DNA from: JABDJX01 sp039942715
GTDB lineage: Bacteria; Pseudomonadota; Alphaproteobacteria; Rhodobacterales; Rhodobacteraceae
Direction of reading: 5' to 3'
Assembly (NCBI GenBank): GCA_039942715.1
Contig: JBDVBY010000006.1
Span: 806,001-870,000 of the forward strand
DNA: 64,000 nucleotides
Made by a program: the position numbers and the translations under genes. The notes beneath the pieces are model-generated. The model did no database searches, was not told where the DNA came from, and saw nothing but the letters and a program-made list of their open reading frames with translations. Position 1 is the stretch's first letter. Every line of letters starts with the position of its first letter. Positions 52,172-61,083 of this stretch are shown piece after piece.

Positions 52172-52191
52172 GACTTTGCTAAAGCAAAGTC
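52172..52191 (-). terminator. Second hairpin after groEL
   Basis: GACTTTGC-TAAA-GCAAAGTC, a perfect 8-bp stem 3 bases after the groEL stop, between groEL and the terminator at 52081. It has no T-run, so it may instead protect the 3' end. Confidence 0.4.
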
Positions 52192-52194
52192 GCC

Positions 52195-53838
52195 TTACAT
52201 CATGCCGCCCATGCCGCCCATGTCGGGCATGCCGCCACCGGGGGCTGCGCCTTCCTTGGCTGGCTTGTCGGCAACCATGGCTTCTGTCGTAATCAACAGA
52301 CCAGCGATAGAAGCAGCGTCCTCAAGAGCGGTACGCACAACTTTCGCAGGGTCGATCACGCCGAATGAGAACAGATCACCGTACTCTTCGGTCTGAGCGT
52401 TAAAGCCAAACGAGGTGTCGTCGCTTTCGCGCACCTTGCCAGCCACAACAGCACCATCAACACCCGAGTTCTGAGCAATCTGACGCAGCGGTGCTTCAAG
52501 CGCGCGACGCACGATTGAAATACCAGCAGTCTGGTCAGAGTTTTCACCTGTCAGGCCTTCAAGACCCTTGGCACCCTGAACCAAAGCAACACCGCCGCCA
52601 ACAACGATGCCTTCTTGTACCGCGGCACGTGTCGCGTTCAGTGCATCATCAACACGGTCTTTGCGCTCTTTGACTTCCACTTCGGTCATGCCACCAACGC
52701 GGATTACAGCAACACCGCCAGCCAGTTTGGCAACGCGCTCTTGCAGCTTTTCACGGTCGTAGTCTGATGTGGTTTCTTCGATCTGGCCGCGGATCTGAGC
52801 AACGCGTGCTTCGATCTCGGCTTTCTCGCCATTACCATCAATGACAGTGGTTTCGTCTTTGGTGATGTTCACGCGCTTGGCAGTGCCCAGCATGTCCATT
52901 GTCACCGACTCAAGCTTCATGCCGAGGTCTTCGCTGATCACCTGACCACCGGTCAGAATAGCAATGTCCTGCAACATGGCCTTACGACGATCGCCAAATC
53001 CAGGTGCTTTAACAGCAGCGATTTTCAGACCACCGCGCAGCTTGTTCACAACCAAAGTTGCCAAAGCTTCGCCTTCAACATCTTCAGCAATGATAAGCAA
53101 AGGCTTTTGCGACTGGATCACTGACTCAAGCAGCGGAACCATTGGCTGAAGCGAAGAAAGCTTCTTCTCGTGCAGCAGGATCATGCAGTCTTCCAGATCA
53201 GCCGTCATTTTGTCAGGGTTGGTGACAAAGTAAGGTGACAGGTAACCGCGGTCGAACTGCATGCCTTCAACAACTTCAGTCTCAGTCTCAAGACCTTTGT
53301 TCTCTTCAACAGTGATCACACCGTCGTTGCCGACTTTCTGCATCGCGTCAGCGATTTGCGAACCGATCGCCGCTTCGCCGTTTGCAGAGATCGTGCCGAC
53401 CTGTGCGACTTCGTCGCTGTCTTTCACGTCGCGCGCAGCCGATTTGATGTGCTCAACGACTTTCGACACGGCCATATCAACGCCGCGCTTAAGATCCATT
53501 GGGTTCATGCCAGCAGCAACCGATTTCAGACCTTCGCGAACAATCGCTTGAGCCAAAACTGTTGCAGTGGTTGTGCCGTCGCCAGCTTCGTCATTGGTGC
53601 GCGAAGCCACTTCTTTGACCATTTGCGCGCCCATGTTTTCGAACTTGTCTTCCAGTTCGATCTCTTTGGCGACCGAGACACCGTCTTTTGTGATGCGCGG
53701 GGCACCGAACGATTTCTCGATTACAACGTTACGACCCTTTGGGCCGAGGGTTACTTTTACGGCGTCGGCGAGTGTGTTTACGCCGGTTAGCATGCGATTG
53801 CGTGCATCCGTGTCGAATTTGACGTCCTTAGCAGCCAT
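52195..53838 (-). CDS. groL: Chaperonin GroEL
   Basis: Double-ring ATP-dependent folding chamber. The 547 residues are standard, starting MAAKDVKFDTDARNRML, with the nucleotide site LGPKGRNVV, DGTTTATVLA, and the usual C-terminal Gly-Met tail (GGMPDMGGMGGMM). It is 54 bases after groES on the same strand. Controlled by the CIRCE element upstream of groES. Confidence 0.99.
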   Translation of the reverse strand: MAAKDVKFDTDARNRMLTGVNTLADAVKVTLGPKGRNVVIEKSFGAPRITKDGVSVAKEIELEDKFENMGAQMVKEVASRTNDEAGDGTTTATVLAQAIVREGLKSVAAGMNPMDLKRGVDMAVSKVVEHIKSAARDVKDSDEVAQVGTISANGEAAIGSQIADAMQKVGNDGVITVEENKGLETETEVVEGMQFDRGYLSPYFVTNPDKMTADLEDCMILLHEKKLSSLQPMVPLLESVIQSQKPLLIIAEDVEGEALATLVVNKLRGGLKIAAVKAPGFGDRRKAMLQDIAILTGGQVISEDLGMKLESVTMDMLGTAKRVNITKDETTVIDGNGEKAEIEARVAQIRGQIEETTSDYDREKLQERVAKLAGGVAVIRVGGMTEVEVKERKDRVDDALNATRAAVQEGIVVGGGVALVQGAKGLEGLTGENSDQTAGISIVRRALEAPLRQIAQNSGVDGAVVAGKVRESDDTSFGFNAQTEEYGDLFSFGVIDPAKVVRTALEDAASIAGLLITTEAMVADKPAKEGAAPGGGMPDMGGMGGMM

Positions 53839-53892
53839 TATGCTTGCTCCTGGTTGTCTAGAGTTTCAAAATTTTGTCGAAAGAAGTGCGAT

Positions 53893-54180
53893 TTAGGCGA
53901 TGATGCCCAGAATGTCGCTTTCCTTCATGATCAACAGCTCTTCGCCGTCCAAAGTGATCTCGGTGCCCGACCATTTGCCGAACAGGATCTTGTCGCCAGC
54001 TTTGACGTCCATCGAGATGCGATCTCCGTCGTCGTCACGTGCGCCAGCGCCAACAGCGACAACTTCGCCTTCAGCAGGTTTTTCTTTTGCATTATCAGGG
54101 ATAATCAGACCGCCTGCGGTCTTTTCGTCGCCTTCCATGCGGCGGACAACTACGCGGTCATGCAGCGGAGTGAATGCCAT
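53893..54180 (-). CDS. groS: Co-chaperonin GroES
   Basis: Heptameric lid for GroEL. 95 residues with the standard PLHDRVVVRRMEGDEKTAGG start, mobile loop, and the DGEELLIMKESDILGI C-terminus. First gene of the operon; promoter and CIRCE lie 34-96 bases upstream. Confidence 0.99.
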   Translation of the reverse strand: MAFTPLHDRVVVRRMEGDEKTAGGLIIPDNAKEKPAEGEVVAVGAGARDDDGDRISMDVKAGDKILFGKWSGTEITLDGEELLIMKESDILGIIA

Positions 54181-54213
54181 TTTTGAACGCTCCTTGGTTC
54201 AGTTTCATTTCGT

Positions 54214-54240
54214 TTAGCACTCACGTCGAGTGAGTGCTAA
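54214..54240. promoter_or_regulatory. CIRCE element (HrcA operator)
   Basis: TTAGCACTC, nine bases, GAGTGCTAA: a perfect match to the CIRCE consensus. It sits just after the predicted -10, where HrcA would repress groES-groEL and release on heat stress. hrcA is not in the window. Confidence 0.98.
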
Positions 54241-54248
54241 CGAGGGGG

Positions 54249-54276
54249 AGATAAGGAACGCGTTTGTGTGAGTCAA
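54249..54276 (-). promoter_or_regulatory. Predicted sigma-70 promoter of groES-groEL
   Basis: On the minus strand TTGACT (54276-54271), 16 bases, TTATCT (54254-54249), with the CIRCE element covering the start site. Confidence 0.75.
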
Positions 54277-54401
54277 CAGGAAGGGGCGGCAATTTCTCCA
54301 AAGTTTGGCTGGCACTGCCACCAAGGTCATGTCGGACTTGAACGGCTGCTTTACTTGCAAAGCGGACGTTCAACAGAAGACGCTAAAAGGCCGAAATTAA
54401 A

Positions 54402-54914
54402 TTAGAGGGTGCGAAAGGGTTCGATTTTTTCAGCCGACAAGGCATAGCCAACCTGAGCGAGTTGAGTAGACATTGACGAAATTCCAAACATTCCTGTCAC
54501 GTGCACGGGTGCATAAAGCCCCTTGCTTTCATATGGGTCAGGAGTCGTCACGAATACCAACTGGTTCGCGGGTGGCGGCGGAACATGCACGCAAGCACCT
54601 GCGAAAGGCACCAAAATAAAGGCGGACACCGCCGTTCCAACGTGCTCGATTGGCACAATAAAACCCGGCAGGCGCACAATTTGCCCGTTCCACTCTGAGC
54701 GCACGCCACTTGACACGGGCTGCTGACTGGACAGCACAGGACCGTTGTGATCCACCATCAGGCTGCGCAGCGCTTGCGGGGTTTCCGTATCACCTTCGGG
54801 TCGCAAATCGTCCCAGCCAAGATCGATCACCTCGTCAGCGATGGCCGCGCAAGGCATCACTGCTGAACCAGCAAGCAAAGCCAGTGCACCCCTGCGGGTA
54901 AGTGGCTTTACCAT
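54402..54914 (-). CDS. DUF3299 protein, ZrgD/E-like (zinc operon)
   Basis: 170 residues with a Tat-like signal (LTRRGALALLAGSAVMPCAAIA) and a DUF3299 domain (GWDDLRPEG, FILVPFAGACVHVPPPPANQLVF). The conserved ACVHVPPPP with Cys and His may bind metal. ATG 54914 is used. Last gene of the Zur-Zrg cluster and paralogous to the previous gene, whose stop it overlaps by a few bases. Periplasmic. Related genes in Vibrio (ZrgD/ZrgE) belong to a zinc-uptake operon, recalled from the literature and not proven here. Confidence 0.75.
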   Translation of the reverse strand: MVKPLTRRGALALLAGSAVMPCAAIADEVIDLGWDDLRPEGDTETPQALRSLMVDHNGPVLSSQQPVSSGVRSEWNGQIVRLPGFIVPIEHVGTAVSAFILVPFAGACVHVPPPPANQLVFVTTPDPYESKGLYAPVHVTGMFGISSMSTQLAQVGYALSAEKIEPFRTL

Positions 54915-55411
54915 TCGTAAATCTCCATGCTGTCCACGTTCAGCGAATAGCCTGTTTCGGCAATCGCGGTGGTCTGCAATCGGGTGAACATCGTGCCCAC
55001 AACCCAAACAGGCGCCCAAAGCTCTTCGCTTGGCCAAGGCGTCTTGGTGCGCGCAAAGATAAGCTGGTTGGGCGGCGGGGGTGGTGTGTGAATGCAGGCG
55101 CCAACATAGGGCACAAGGACGAAATCGGTCACGCCTTCGGCGCCCATTTCCAATGGCAAGACAAAGCCGGGCAAACGCACATAGGCTCCATCAAGCGCCT
55201 CGTTCAACTTTGTCGCATTGGCGTCGAAAATCGGACTCCACGTGTCGTTGACTTCGTCTAGGTCACCTTCACCAATGATCTCGGAATAGGGCACGCCCGG
55301 CGGGATAAGATCATCCCAGCCGATCTCTTTCGGTTTGGCCGCCAAAGCGGGCGTTGCAAGACCTGCGCTGGCAAGTCCGCTCGCCATCATATGTCGTCGT
55401 GTCAGTTTCAT
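54908..55411 (-). CDS. DUF3299 protein, ZrgD/E-like (zinc operon)
   Basis: 167 residues with a twin-arginine-type start (MKLTRRHMMASGLASAGLATPALA) and a DUF3299 domain (IGWDDLIPP, FVLVPYVGACIHTPPPPPNQLIF). It overlaps the permease gene by four bases and is therefore cotranslated. The two DUF3299 proteins differ in their linkers but share the Cys-His-(Pro)4 signature. The tandem pair suggests a heterodimer or two zinc-handling steps in the periplasm. Confidence 0.8.
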   Translation of the reverse strand: MKLTRRHMMASGLASAGLATPALAAKPKEIGWDDLIPPGVPYSEIIGEGDLDEVNDTWSPIFDANATKLNEALDGAYVRLPGFVLPLEMGAEGVTDFVLVPYVGACIHTPPPPPNQLIFARTKTPWPSEELWAPVWVVGTMFTRLQTTAIAETGYSLNVDSMEIYEW

Positions 55412-56658
55412 GTCCGCACCATCATACCATCGGCAAGCGACAGGTGATAGGCTCTGAGTGCAGGCACCATGCTCACAATTGCGCTAGCAAGCACCACGCC
55501 GATCAACACCCAAAACTCTCGGATCGAGGGCACCTCAATCGGCAGAAACAGACCAAATGCGCTGTCTATCAAGGGCTGGGCTAGCGCCAGTCCGATGTAA
55601 AGGATCAGAACGCCAATCAAGGCCCCGGCCGCTGCGGTCAATACTGCTTCAAGAACCAAAAGCCCCATGATTGTTGTGGGGCGCGCGCCCATAGCGCGGA
55701 AAATGGCCATCTCGCGTCGTCTTTCGTTGAGGCTGGAAAAGATTGTTGCCATCATACCGATCAGGGCCGTGATCACGACCATGGCCGACACCCCCAAAAG
55801 CGCTGTTTCAGCCACACCAACGATGGCCCAAAGCTCTTGCAGTGCAACTCCGGGCAATACAGCCAGCAATGGTTCCTCGGGGTATTCGTTGATCGCACGT
55901 TGCAGGCCAAAGGTTTGAAGCGGGCTTTCAACACCCACCAAAGCCGCTGTGACCGCCTTGGGCTTCAGCTCCATTTGGCGGATCACTTCAATCGGGGTCG
56001 ATTGCCCGGGAAGTTGTGCGCCATTTTGCCAATCAACATGGATGGCCTCGATCGCTTCCATGCTGACAATCACGGTGCGATCCACGGGCGTTCCGGTTTT
56101 TTCCAGAATGCCCGAAACACGAAACGGCTGGTCATCGTGTTTGGTGAACGACGCAATACCATGGGCGACGACGATTGGATCGCCCACTTTGTACCCAAGC
56201 GTTGCGGCCACATCCGCACCAATAGTCGTGTCAAATAAATCCGCCATCACCGCGCCGTCCGCAATTTCAAGCGCGCGTCCCTGACGGTATTTGTAGCGCT
56301 CAAAAAACTCAGCTGTGGTGCCCATGACCCGAAATTGGCGATGACTGTCCCCAAGGGAGATTGGTACGATCCAGTCTACTTCGGGACGCGCCGCAATGTC
56401 CTGATAGCTTTCCCATGTGACGTTGTTAGTGGCATTGCCAATGCGAAAGACAGAATAGAGCAGCAATTGCACAGAACCAGACCGCGCGCCCACGATCAAA
56501 TCGGTGCCTGAAATCGTGTCGGCGAAACTCGCCTTTGCCCCTGTGCGTACCTTTTCGACGCCAAGAAACAGAGCGACTGACAGCGCAATCGCCAGCACGG
56601 TCATCGCAACGGTCAATGCGCGCGCTCCAAGTGATCCGATGGCAAGCCGCAGGATCAT
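55408..56658 (-). CDS. ABC transporter permease (MacB/FtsX type, Zrg-like)
   Basis: 416-residue permease with an N-terminal helix (ALTVAMTVLAIALSVALFLG), a large periplasmic domain (about residues 60-260) and three C-terminal helices typical of MacB/FtsX proteins (VSAMVVITALIGMMATIFSSL, LILYIGLALAQPLI, VLIGVVLASAIVSMVPAL). Such permeases do not translocate substrate but transmit mechanical work, so zinc uptake would need the periplasmic partners. Starts overlap with the ATPase by four bases. Confidence 0.85.
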   Translation of the reverse strand: MILRLAIGSLGARALTVAMTVLAIALSVALFLGVEKVRTGAKASFADTISGTDLIVGARSGSVQLLLYSVFRIGNATNNVTWESYQDIAARPEVDWIVPISLGDSHRQFRVMGTTAEFFERYKYRQGRALEIADGAVMADLFDTTIGADVAATLGYKVGDPIVVAHGIASFTKHDDQPFRVSGILEKTGTPVDRTVIVSMEAIEAIHVDWQNGAQLPGQSTPIEVIRQMELKPKAVTAALVGVESPLQTFGLQRAINEYPEEPLLAVLPGVALQELWAIVGVAETALLGVSAMVVITALIGMMATIFSSLNERRREMAIFRAMGARPTTIMGLLVLEAVLTAAAGALIGVLILYIGLALAQPLIDSAFGLFLPIEVPSIREFWVLIGVVLASAIVSMVPALRAYHLSLADGMMVRT

Positions 56659-57353
56659 GCCGCCTGCCTTTCAACATGGGAAACCTCGTCCATACGCACA
56701 ACCCGGTCAAAGCGATCCCCCAACCTTGGATCATGGCTGACCATCAAAAGCGTCGTTCCATGGGCTTTCACCTGCTCAAACAACAGGTCGAGAAATGCGA
56801 GTTGGCTGTTTGCGTCCAAAGCCGATGTTGGTTCATCTGCGATAATCACTGGCGGGCGACCAATCAAAGCTCGCGCCACCGCGACGCGCTGTTGTTGGCC
56901 CACGCTAAGGCTAGCGGACTTTGCCGACAAAAGATCTGGCAAGCCCAATGCCGTGCAAAGTTTACGCGCTTCTGTGCGCCCGTCGCCTGCACGCTTTCGC
57001 CGCGACGGCGCAAAGCGGAGGGGCAACAGGATGTTGTCCAAGACCGAGCCAAACGGCAGCAAGTTGAATTGCTGAAAAATCATCCCGATATGCTCGGCCC
57101 GGTACCGATCCCGTTGGCCACCAGACAGACTTACCAGATCGGATCCAGCCACAGAAACCAAGCCTGTGTCGGCGATAACCGTTCCACATATCAAAGAAAG
57201 CAGCGTGGATTTGCCCGATCCACTTTCCCCTAACAGCAATACTGTTTCGCCCGCCTCAATCGAAAAGTCAGGGACAGACAGCGCAAAAGACGTCCTCCCG
57301 GGCCAGCGGAAGCGAACGTCCTTTAACGCAAGGATAGGATCAGGTGTTGTCAC
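56655..57353 (-). CDS. ABC transporter ATP-binding protein (Zrg-like)
   Basis: 232 residues of the LolD/MacB-type ATPase family. Walker A GESGSGKST (42-50), signature LSVGQQQR (149-156), Walker B VIIADEP (169-175), and an H-loop in SHDPR. Starts at GTG 57353, two bases after the stop of the His-rich protein gene. It powers the adjacent permease. Confidence 0.93.
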   Translation of the reverse strand: MTTPDPILALKDVRFRWPGRTSFALSVPDFSIEAGETVLLLGESGSGKSTLLSLICGTVIADTGLVSVAGSDLVSLSGGQRDRYRAEHIGMIFQQFNLLPFGSVLDNILLPLRFAPSRRKRAGDGRTEARKLCTALGLPDLLSAKSASLSVGQQQRVAVARALIGRPPVIIADEPTSALDANSQLAFLDLLFEQVKAHGTTLLMVSHDPRLGDRFDRVVRMDEVSHVERQAA

Positions 57354-57355
57354 GT

Positions 57356-58036
57356 TCAGAACATGCCACGCAGATCAAGTTTGGGCTCATCGCGCTCAAC
57401 TTCAAACGCTTGGGCGCCAGATGCGGAAACGACTTGTACCTCTAGTTCCAGCGCATTCTCGAAAGTGTCAAAGTAAGCAAAGGTGATCTCGGAAACCGCG
57501 CTAGGGTTCCCACAGCTCAGCGTGTATTCCGCATGAAATTCAGTGTGCCCCGCCTCTTCAGAGGCATGCTCTTCGTGGTCGTGATCGTCATGACCTTCAG
57601 CCTCAGCGTGCTTTTCATGATCGTGGTCGTCGTGACCTTCAGCCTCAGCGTGTTTTTCGTGATCATGCTCGTCATGCTTTTCTGCTTCAGCATGCTCTTC
57701 ATGTTCATGATCATCGTGCGCGTCTTCGCTCTCTAACTCGGCGCTCGCTTGCGTGACGCTGCACTCTGCTGCGGCAGGCAGCACGAAAAGCTCCAATGGC
57801 TTTGCGAGCGTTGCCACTGCGGCATCGATTGCCGCGCGGTCTTCAGCACTGCTTGCTTCGTATTCAAATCCTACGATATCGGCTCCGGGCGCGTGAAACT
57901 CCATGGCGACCGTGTTGCCCTCAAAGGCAATGTTAAGTTCACCAACTCCATGCTCATGCGCGCCTAGTTCACGTGTTTCTTCGGCGAACGTGGGGGCAGC
58001 AACAAGTGTGAGGCAAAGGGGAAGTGCGTGTTTCAT
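57356..58036 (-). CDS. His-rich periplasmic zinc-binding protein (ZrgA/DUF2796-like)
   Basis: 226 residues with a Sec signal (HALPLCLTLVAAPTFA). The N-terminal part carries the HEHGVGELNIAFEGNTVAMEF start typical of ZrgA. The middle has tandem repeats of about 14 residues of the type EKHAEAEGHDDHDH, three or four of them, very rich in His, Asp and Glu, a likely low-affinity zinc store. The C-terminal part is a compact domain ending in PKLDLRGMF. ATG 58036 is preferred. It follows zur by 28 bases. Confidence 0.85.
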   Translation of the reverse strand: MKHALPLCLTLVAAPTFAEETRELGAHEHGVGELNIAFEGNTVAMEFHAPGADIVGFEYEASSAEDRAAIDAAVATLAKPLELFVLPAAAECSVTQASAELESEDAHDDHEHEEHAEAEKHDEHDHEKHAEAEGHDDHDHEKHAEAEGHDDHDHEEHASEEAGHTEFHAEYTLSCGNPSAVSEITFAYFDTFENALELEVQVVSASGAQAFEVERDEPKLDLRGMF

Positions 58037-58064
58037 GGGTGCGCTTTCTAAGGTCAATTAAGGG

Positions 58065-58451
58065 TTAGGCAGCACAAGTGCTGCAATGGCCGTGAAGTTC
58101 GACGATGTGACGTTTTGCAACGAACTTGCTGGCGGCAATTAGCGAGGAGAGTTTTGGCACAAGTGACCCACCGTCATGTTCTTCGACCAATCCACAGTCT
58201 TCGCAGATTGTCAGAACTGGCAAGCTTTTGTCATGATCACAGCGGCAAGGTACGAATGCTTTCAGCGACTCCAGTTTGTGAGCTCGGCCTTGTTCGGTCA
58301 ACGCCGTCAACGCACGATATACCGTCGGTGGCGCGATGTCGGGCTCACTCTTTTGAAGCTGTCCTAGAATTTGATAAGCCGTCATCGGCGCTTTGGTCGT
58401 CTTCAAAACATCCATAATATCAGCTTGCCGTGCTGCAGCCTGCTTGCGCAT
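58065..58451 (-). CDS. zur: Zinc uptake regulator Zur (Fur family)
   Basis: Fur-family repressor, 128 residues. The HTH region is APMTAYQILGQLQKSEPDIAPPTVYRALTAL (about 21-51). The structural zinc site is CEDC (83-86) with HCSTC at the end (C123, C126), and a regulatory His cluster lies between. The Zur-type shape and the downstream zinc-uptake genes support Zur over Fur or PerR. ATG 58451 with the operator upstream is used. First gene of the zinc operon, so it should repress itself and the Zrg-like genes when zinc is plentiful. Confidence 0.93.
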   Translation of the reverse strand: MRKQAAARQADIMDVLKTTKAPMTAYQILGQLQKSEPDIAPPTVYRALTALTEQGRAHKLESLKAFVPCRCDHDKSLPVLTICEDCGLVEEHDGGSLVPKLSSLIAASKFVAKRHIVELHGHCSTCAA

Positions 58452-58483
58452 AAAATTCACCCCGCCGTTCCGCGATTTTGATA

Positions 58484-58498
58484 TGTTATAAAATAACA
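58484..58498. promoter_or_regulatory. Zur operator
   Basis: TGTTATAAAATAACA, arms TGTTAT/ATAACA around AAA, about 35 bases before zur. It resembles the TGTTATA-ATAACA form known for alphaproteobacterial Zur boxes and overlaps a likely -10. Confidence 0.8.
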
Positions 58499-58687
58499 AA
58501 CCACAAGCTGAAATCGAATGAACCCTCCAATTGGAAGACGCACAAAAAGCCGACATTCGTAATTGGCGCCAACGGTCGAAATTGGCTCAATTCCGCCAAG
58601 CACGCATTACCAATACCACCCTCACGGCTTGAGTTTTCCCGACTGACAGGTACAGAGTCGTCTCGCACGCTTTAACTGGACTGTCTG

Positions 58688-60022
58688 ATGGACCTAGAGA
58701 CCCTTCCGCCCTTCGTGAAAACTGGCGTTGAGTACGCCCAACAGGGTATTGAACTGGCGTCAGGCTGGTTACTCTCGCCCGCAGCTTGGTCTCAGTTTGG
58801 CTTATTGATCGCTGCCTACCTAATCGCAGTTCTTGTAAGCCGGAAAATCACACCAAAACTTACCGCTTTGCTGACGCCACCCGCAGATCAAACCAACATC
58901 ATCGCGACAGCGCGTCTGTTCACGCTCCAGTTTATCCCACTCCTTCTTCCCCTGATCGCATTCGCCTTAACTGGCATCGGTGAACAGGCAACACGGTCAA
59001 TCTTCGGCTCTGGCGAAGTCATCGCATTCGGTAAACGCGTCTTTATATTTATCGCAGCGCGCACCTTCGTGAACGACATTCTCAAAGTGCCGTTTCTGCA
59101 GCTGTTGGGCCGATACATCCTGATCCCAATCGCTGCCCTTTACGTCGTTGGCCTCATTGGCCCCATAGGCGAATTACTTGAAACAACCCGTGTCGAGATC
59201 GGAAACATCAGCTTTTCGCTTATGGCCATTTTGCGTGGTGCGGTGGCCGGTAGCCTGCTCTTCTGGCTCGGCTCGTGGTCTAATCAACAATCAACTGATT
59301 ACATCGGCAAACAGGAAATTCGCCCCAGTCTGCGCACGCTGCTGATCAAAGTTGTCGAAGCGATCATCTTTGGTGCCGCCTTCCTGCTCTTGATGAACAT
59401 CATGGGCATAAATTTGTCGGCCTTTGCCATCCTTGGCGGTGCTATCGGTGTTGGTCTTGGTTTTGGCCTTCAAAAAATCGCCTCCAACTTCATCTCGGGC
59501 GTTATCCTTCTGCTGGAAGGCCAAGCCACCGTTGGGGATTACGTCGAACTCGACGGCGGCGAACAGGGCAAGATCGTCAAGATGATGGCCCGCGCTGCGA
59601 TTTTAGAAACCTTCGATGGCCGCTGGGTTGTTGTTCCCAACGAAGATTTCATCACCACGCGCGTGATCAACTATTCCGACAGCGGCTCGGCCAATCGCTA
59701 TGAAGCACCGTTCTCTGTCACCTACGAAACCGATATCAACCGTGTCCCTGACATCGTCGAAGCCGCCGTAGCCACTCACCCCGGGGTGCTCGACAAACCC
59801 TATCCGCCCGATTGCGAATTGCGCGAATTTGGCGACAGCGGCGTGAATTTTGCTTGCGAGTTCTGGGTCAACGGCCTTGATGACGGCGATCACAAATACA
59901 CCTCTGATGTGCTATTCCTGATCTGGAATGCACTGAAAGACGCTGGCATCGAAATGCCTTACCCACGTCGCGTAATCGAATTTCGTGGGGAAGTGCCAAC
60001 GCCGCAGGCCCCGTCAAGCTAA
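58688..60022 (+). CDS. Mechanosensitive ion channel family protein (MscS type)
   Basis: 444-residue channel that opens under membrane tension. Several N-terminal helices are followed by the pore helix and the beta domain, seen as GAIGVGLGFGLQKIASNFISGVILLLEG, and the hinge ATVGDYVELDG. TM3 glycine/alanine pattern GGAIGVGLGFG matches MscS. The C-terminus (PYPRRVIEFRGE) is the family's cytoplasmic cage. Single gene, divergent from zur. Confidence 0.93.
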   Translation: MDLETLPPFVKTGVEYAQQGIELASGWLLSPAAWSQFGLLIAAYLIAVLVSRKITPKLTALLTPPADQTNIIATARLFTLQFIPLLLPLIAFALTGIGEQATRSIFGSGEVIAFGKRVFIFIAARTFVNDILKVPFLQLLGRYILIPIAALYVVGLIGPIGELLETTRVEIGNISFSLMAILRGAVAGSLLFWLGSWSNQQSTDYIGKQEIRPSLRTLLIKVVEAIIFGAAFLLLMNIMGINLSAFAILGGAIGVGLGFGLQKIASNFISGVILLLEGQATVGDYVELDGGEQGKIVKMMARAAILETFDGRWVVVPNEDFITTRVINYSDSGSANRYEAPFSVTYETDINRVPDIVEAAVATHPGVLDKPYPPDCELREFGDSGVNFACEFWVNGLDDGDHKYTSDVLFLIWNALKDAGIEMPYPRRVIEFRGEVPTPQAPSS

Positions 60023-60093
60023 AGTCCAACTGCCTTTATTCCGCCCAAGAATGCGGGCACACTGAACGCGACCAAGCAATCAAGGCCGCTAAA

Positions 60094-61083
60094 ATGCTAA
60101 AACGACTCGTCCTGCTGACCGCTTTGTTAGCCCTGCCGATCCAAGCGATGGCACAAACCTGTGGCACCCGTGATCTGATCGCGGAACTCGGCGATCAGGA
60201 CCGTGCGCGCCTTGATGCATTGGTTGCACCACACGCCTATCCCGAGGGAAATTTTTGGACCGCCACCAAAGGCGATACGACCGTCACCGTCGCAGGCACG
60301 ATCCACATCCCCGATCCGCGCCTAGCGCCAATCGTCGAAATGTTGAAAGACACTGTCACGAACGCTGATTTGCTGATCCTTGAGGCCACGGCGGAAGATG
60401 AAGCAGGATTGCAAAGCCTTGCTGCCGAAAAGCCCGAGATGTTCTTCATCACTGAAGGACCAACCTTGATCGAGATCCTTGGCGAAGAAGACTGGGCGCG
60501 CGTCAACGACCGCCTGTCAGCCATGGGCATCCCCGGCTTTTTCGCCGCCAAATTCCAACCCTGGTACCTCTCCCTCACGCTAGCTATTCCCCCGTGCGCA
60601 ATCACCGCCATCCAAAGTGGTGGACGCGGCCTTGACCGCCAGCTTGAAGAGATCGCTGTTGGCGCGAACGTACCGCTTGCTGCTCTGGATAATACTGAAG
60701 CCGTTCTGCAGATTTTCGCCAACGAACCGCTTGAGGATCAAATCGACGGTCTGATGATCACCTTGGAAATCCAATCCGACGGTGACGCCACATCTTCGAC
60801 CTTGATCGAGGCTTACTTTGACGGCCGCGTGCGCGAAACCTGGGAATTTGGGCGCATTCAGGTCGAACAGGCAGGCATCGAAAACGGGGCCGAGTTGTTT
60901 GAAGAGGTCAATCAATCGCTTCTCATCGGGCGCAACGAAGACTGGGAACCAAAAATGAACGCGATGATCGAAGGCAACCAAAACGTCGTCATCGCAGTGG
61001 GTGCGGCACATCTCTCAGGTGAAAGCGGTGTACTGAAGGCGCTTGAACGCGCAGGCTACACGTTGGAAGAATTCTCGCGCTGA
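60094..61083 (+). CDS. TraB/GumN family protein
   Basis: 329 residues with a Sec signal (MLKRLVLLTALLALPIQAMA) and the TraB/GumN pattern: VTVAGTIHIPDPRL, LLILEATAEDEAGL, the central PWYLSLTLAIPP and the C-terminal NVVIAVGAAHLSGESGVL. The fold is related to eukaryotic TIKI metalloproteases; in bacteria the function is not established and members occur in polysaccharide loci (GumN). Periplasmic. Its last 28 bases overlap the end of the convergent DMT gene. Confidence 0.88.
   Translation: MLKRLVLLTALLALPIQAMAQTCGTRDLIAELGDQDRARLDALVAPHAYPEGNFWTATKGDTTVTVAGTIHIPDPRLAPIVEMLKDTVTNADLLILEATAEDEAGLQSLAAEKPEMFFITEGPTLIEILGEEDWARVNDRLSAMGIPGFFAAKFQPWYLSLTLAIPPCAITAIQSGGRGLDRQLEEIAVGANVPLAALDNTEAVLQIFANEPLEDQIDGLMITLEIQSDGDATSSTLIEAYFDGRVRETWEFGRIQVEQAGIENGAELFEEVNQSLLIGRNEDWEPKMNAMIEGNQNVVIAVGAAHLSGESGVLKALERAGYTLEEFSR

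Noticed and set aside
57517..57714. Met-rich frame antiparallel to the His-rich repeats
   Set aside because: Pure consequence of the repeat codons read in another frame.
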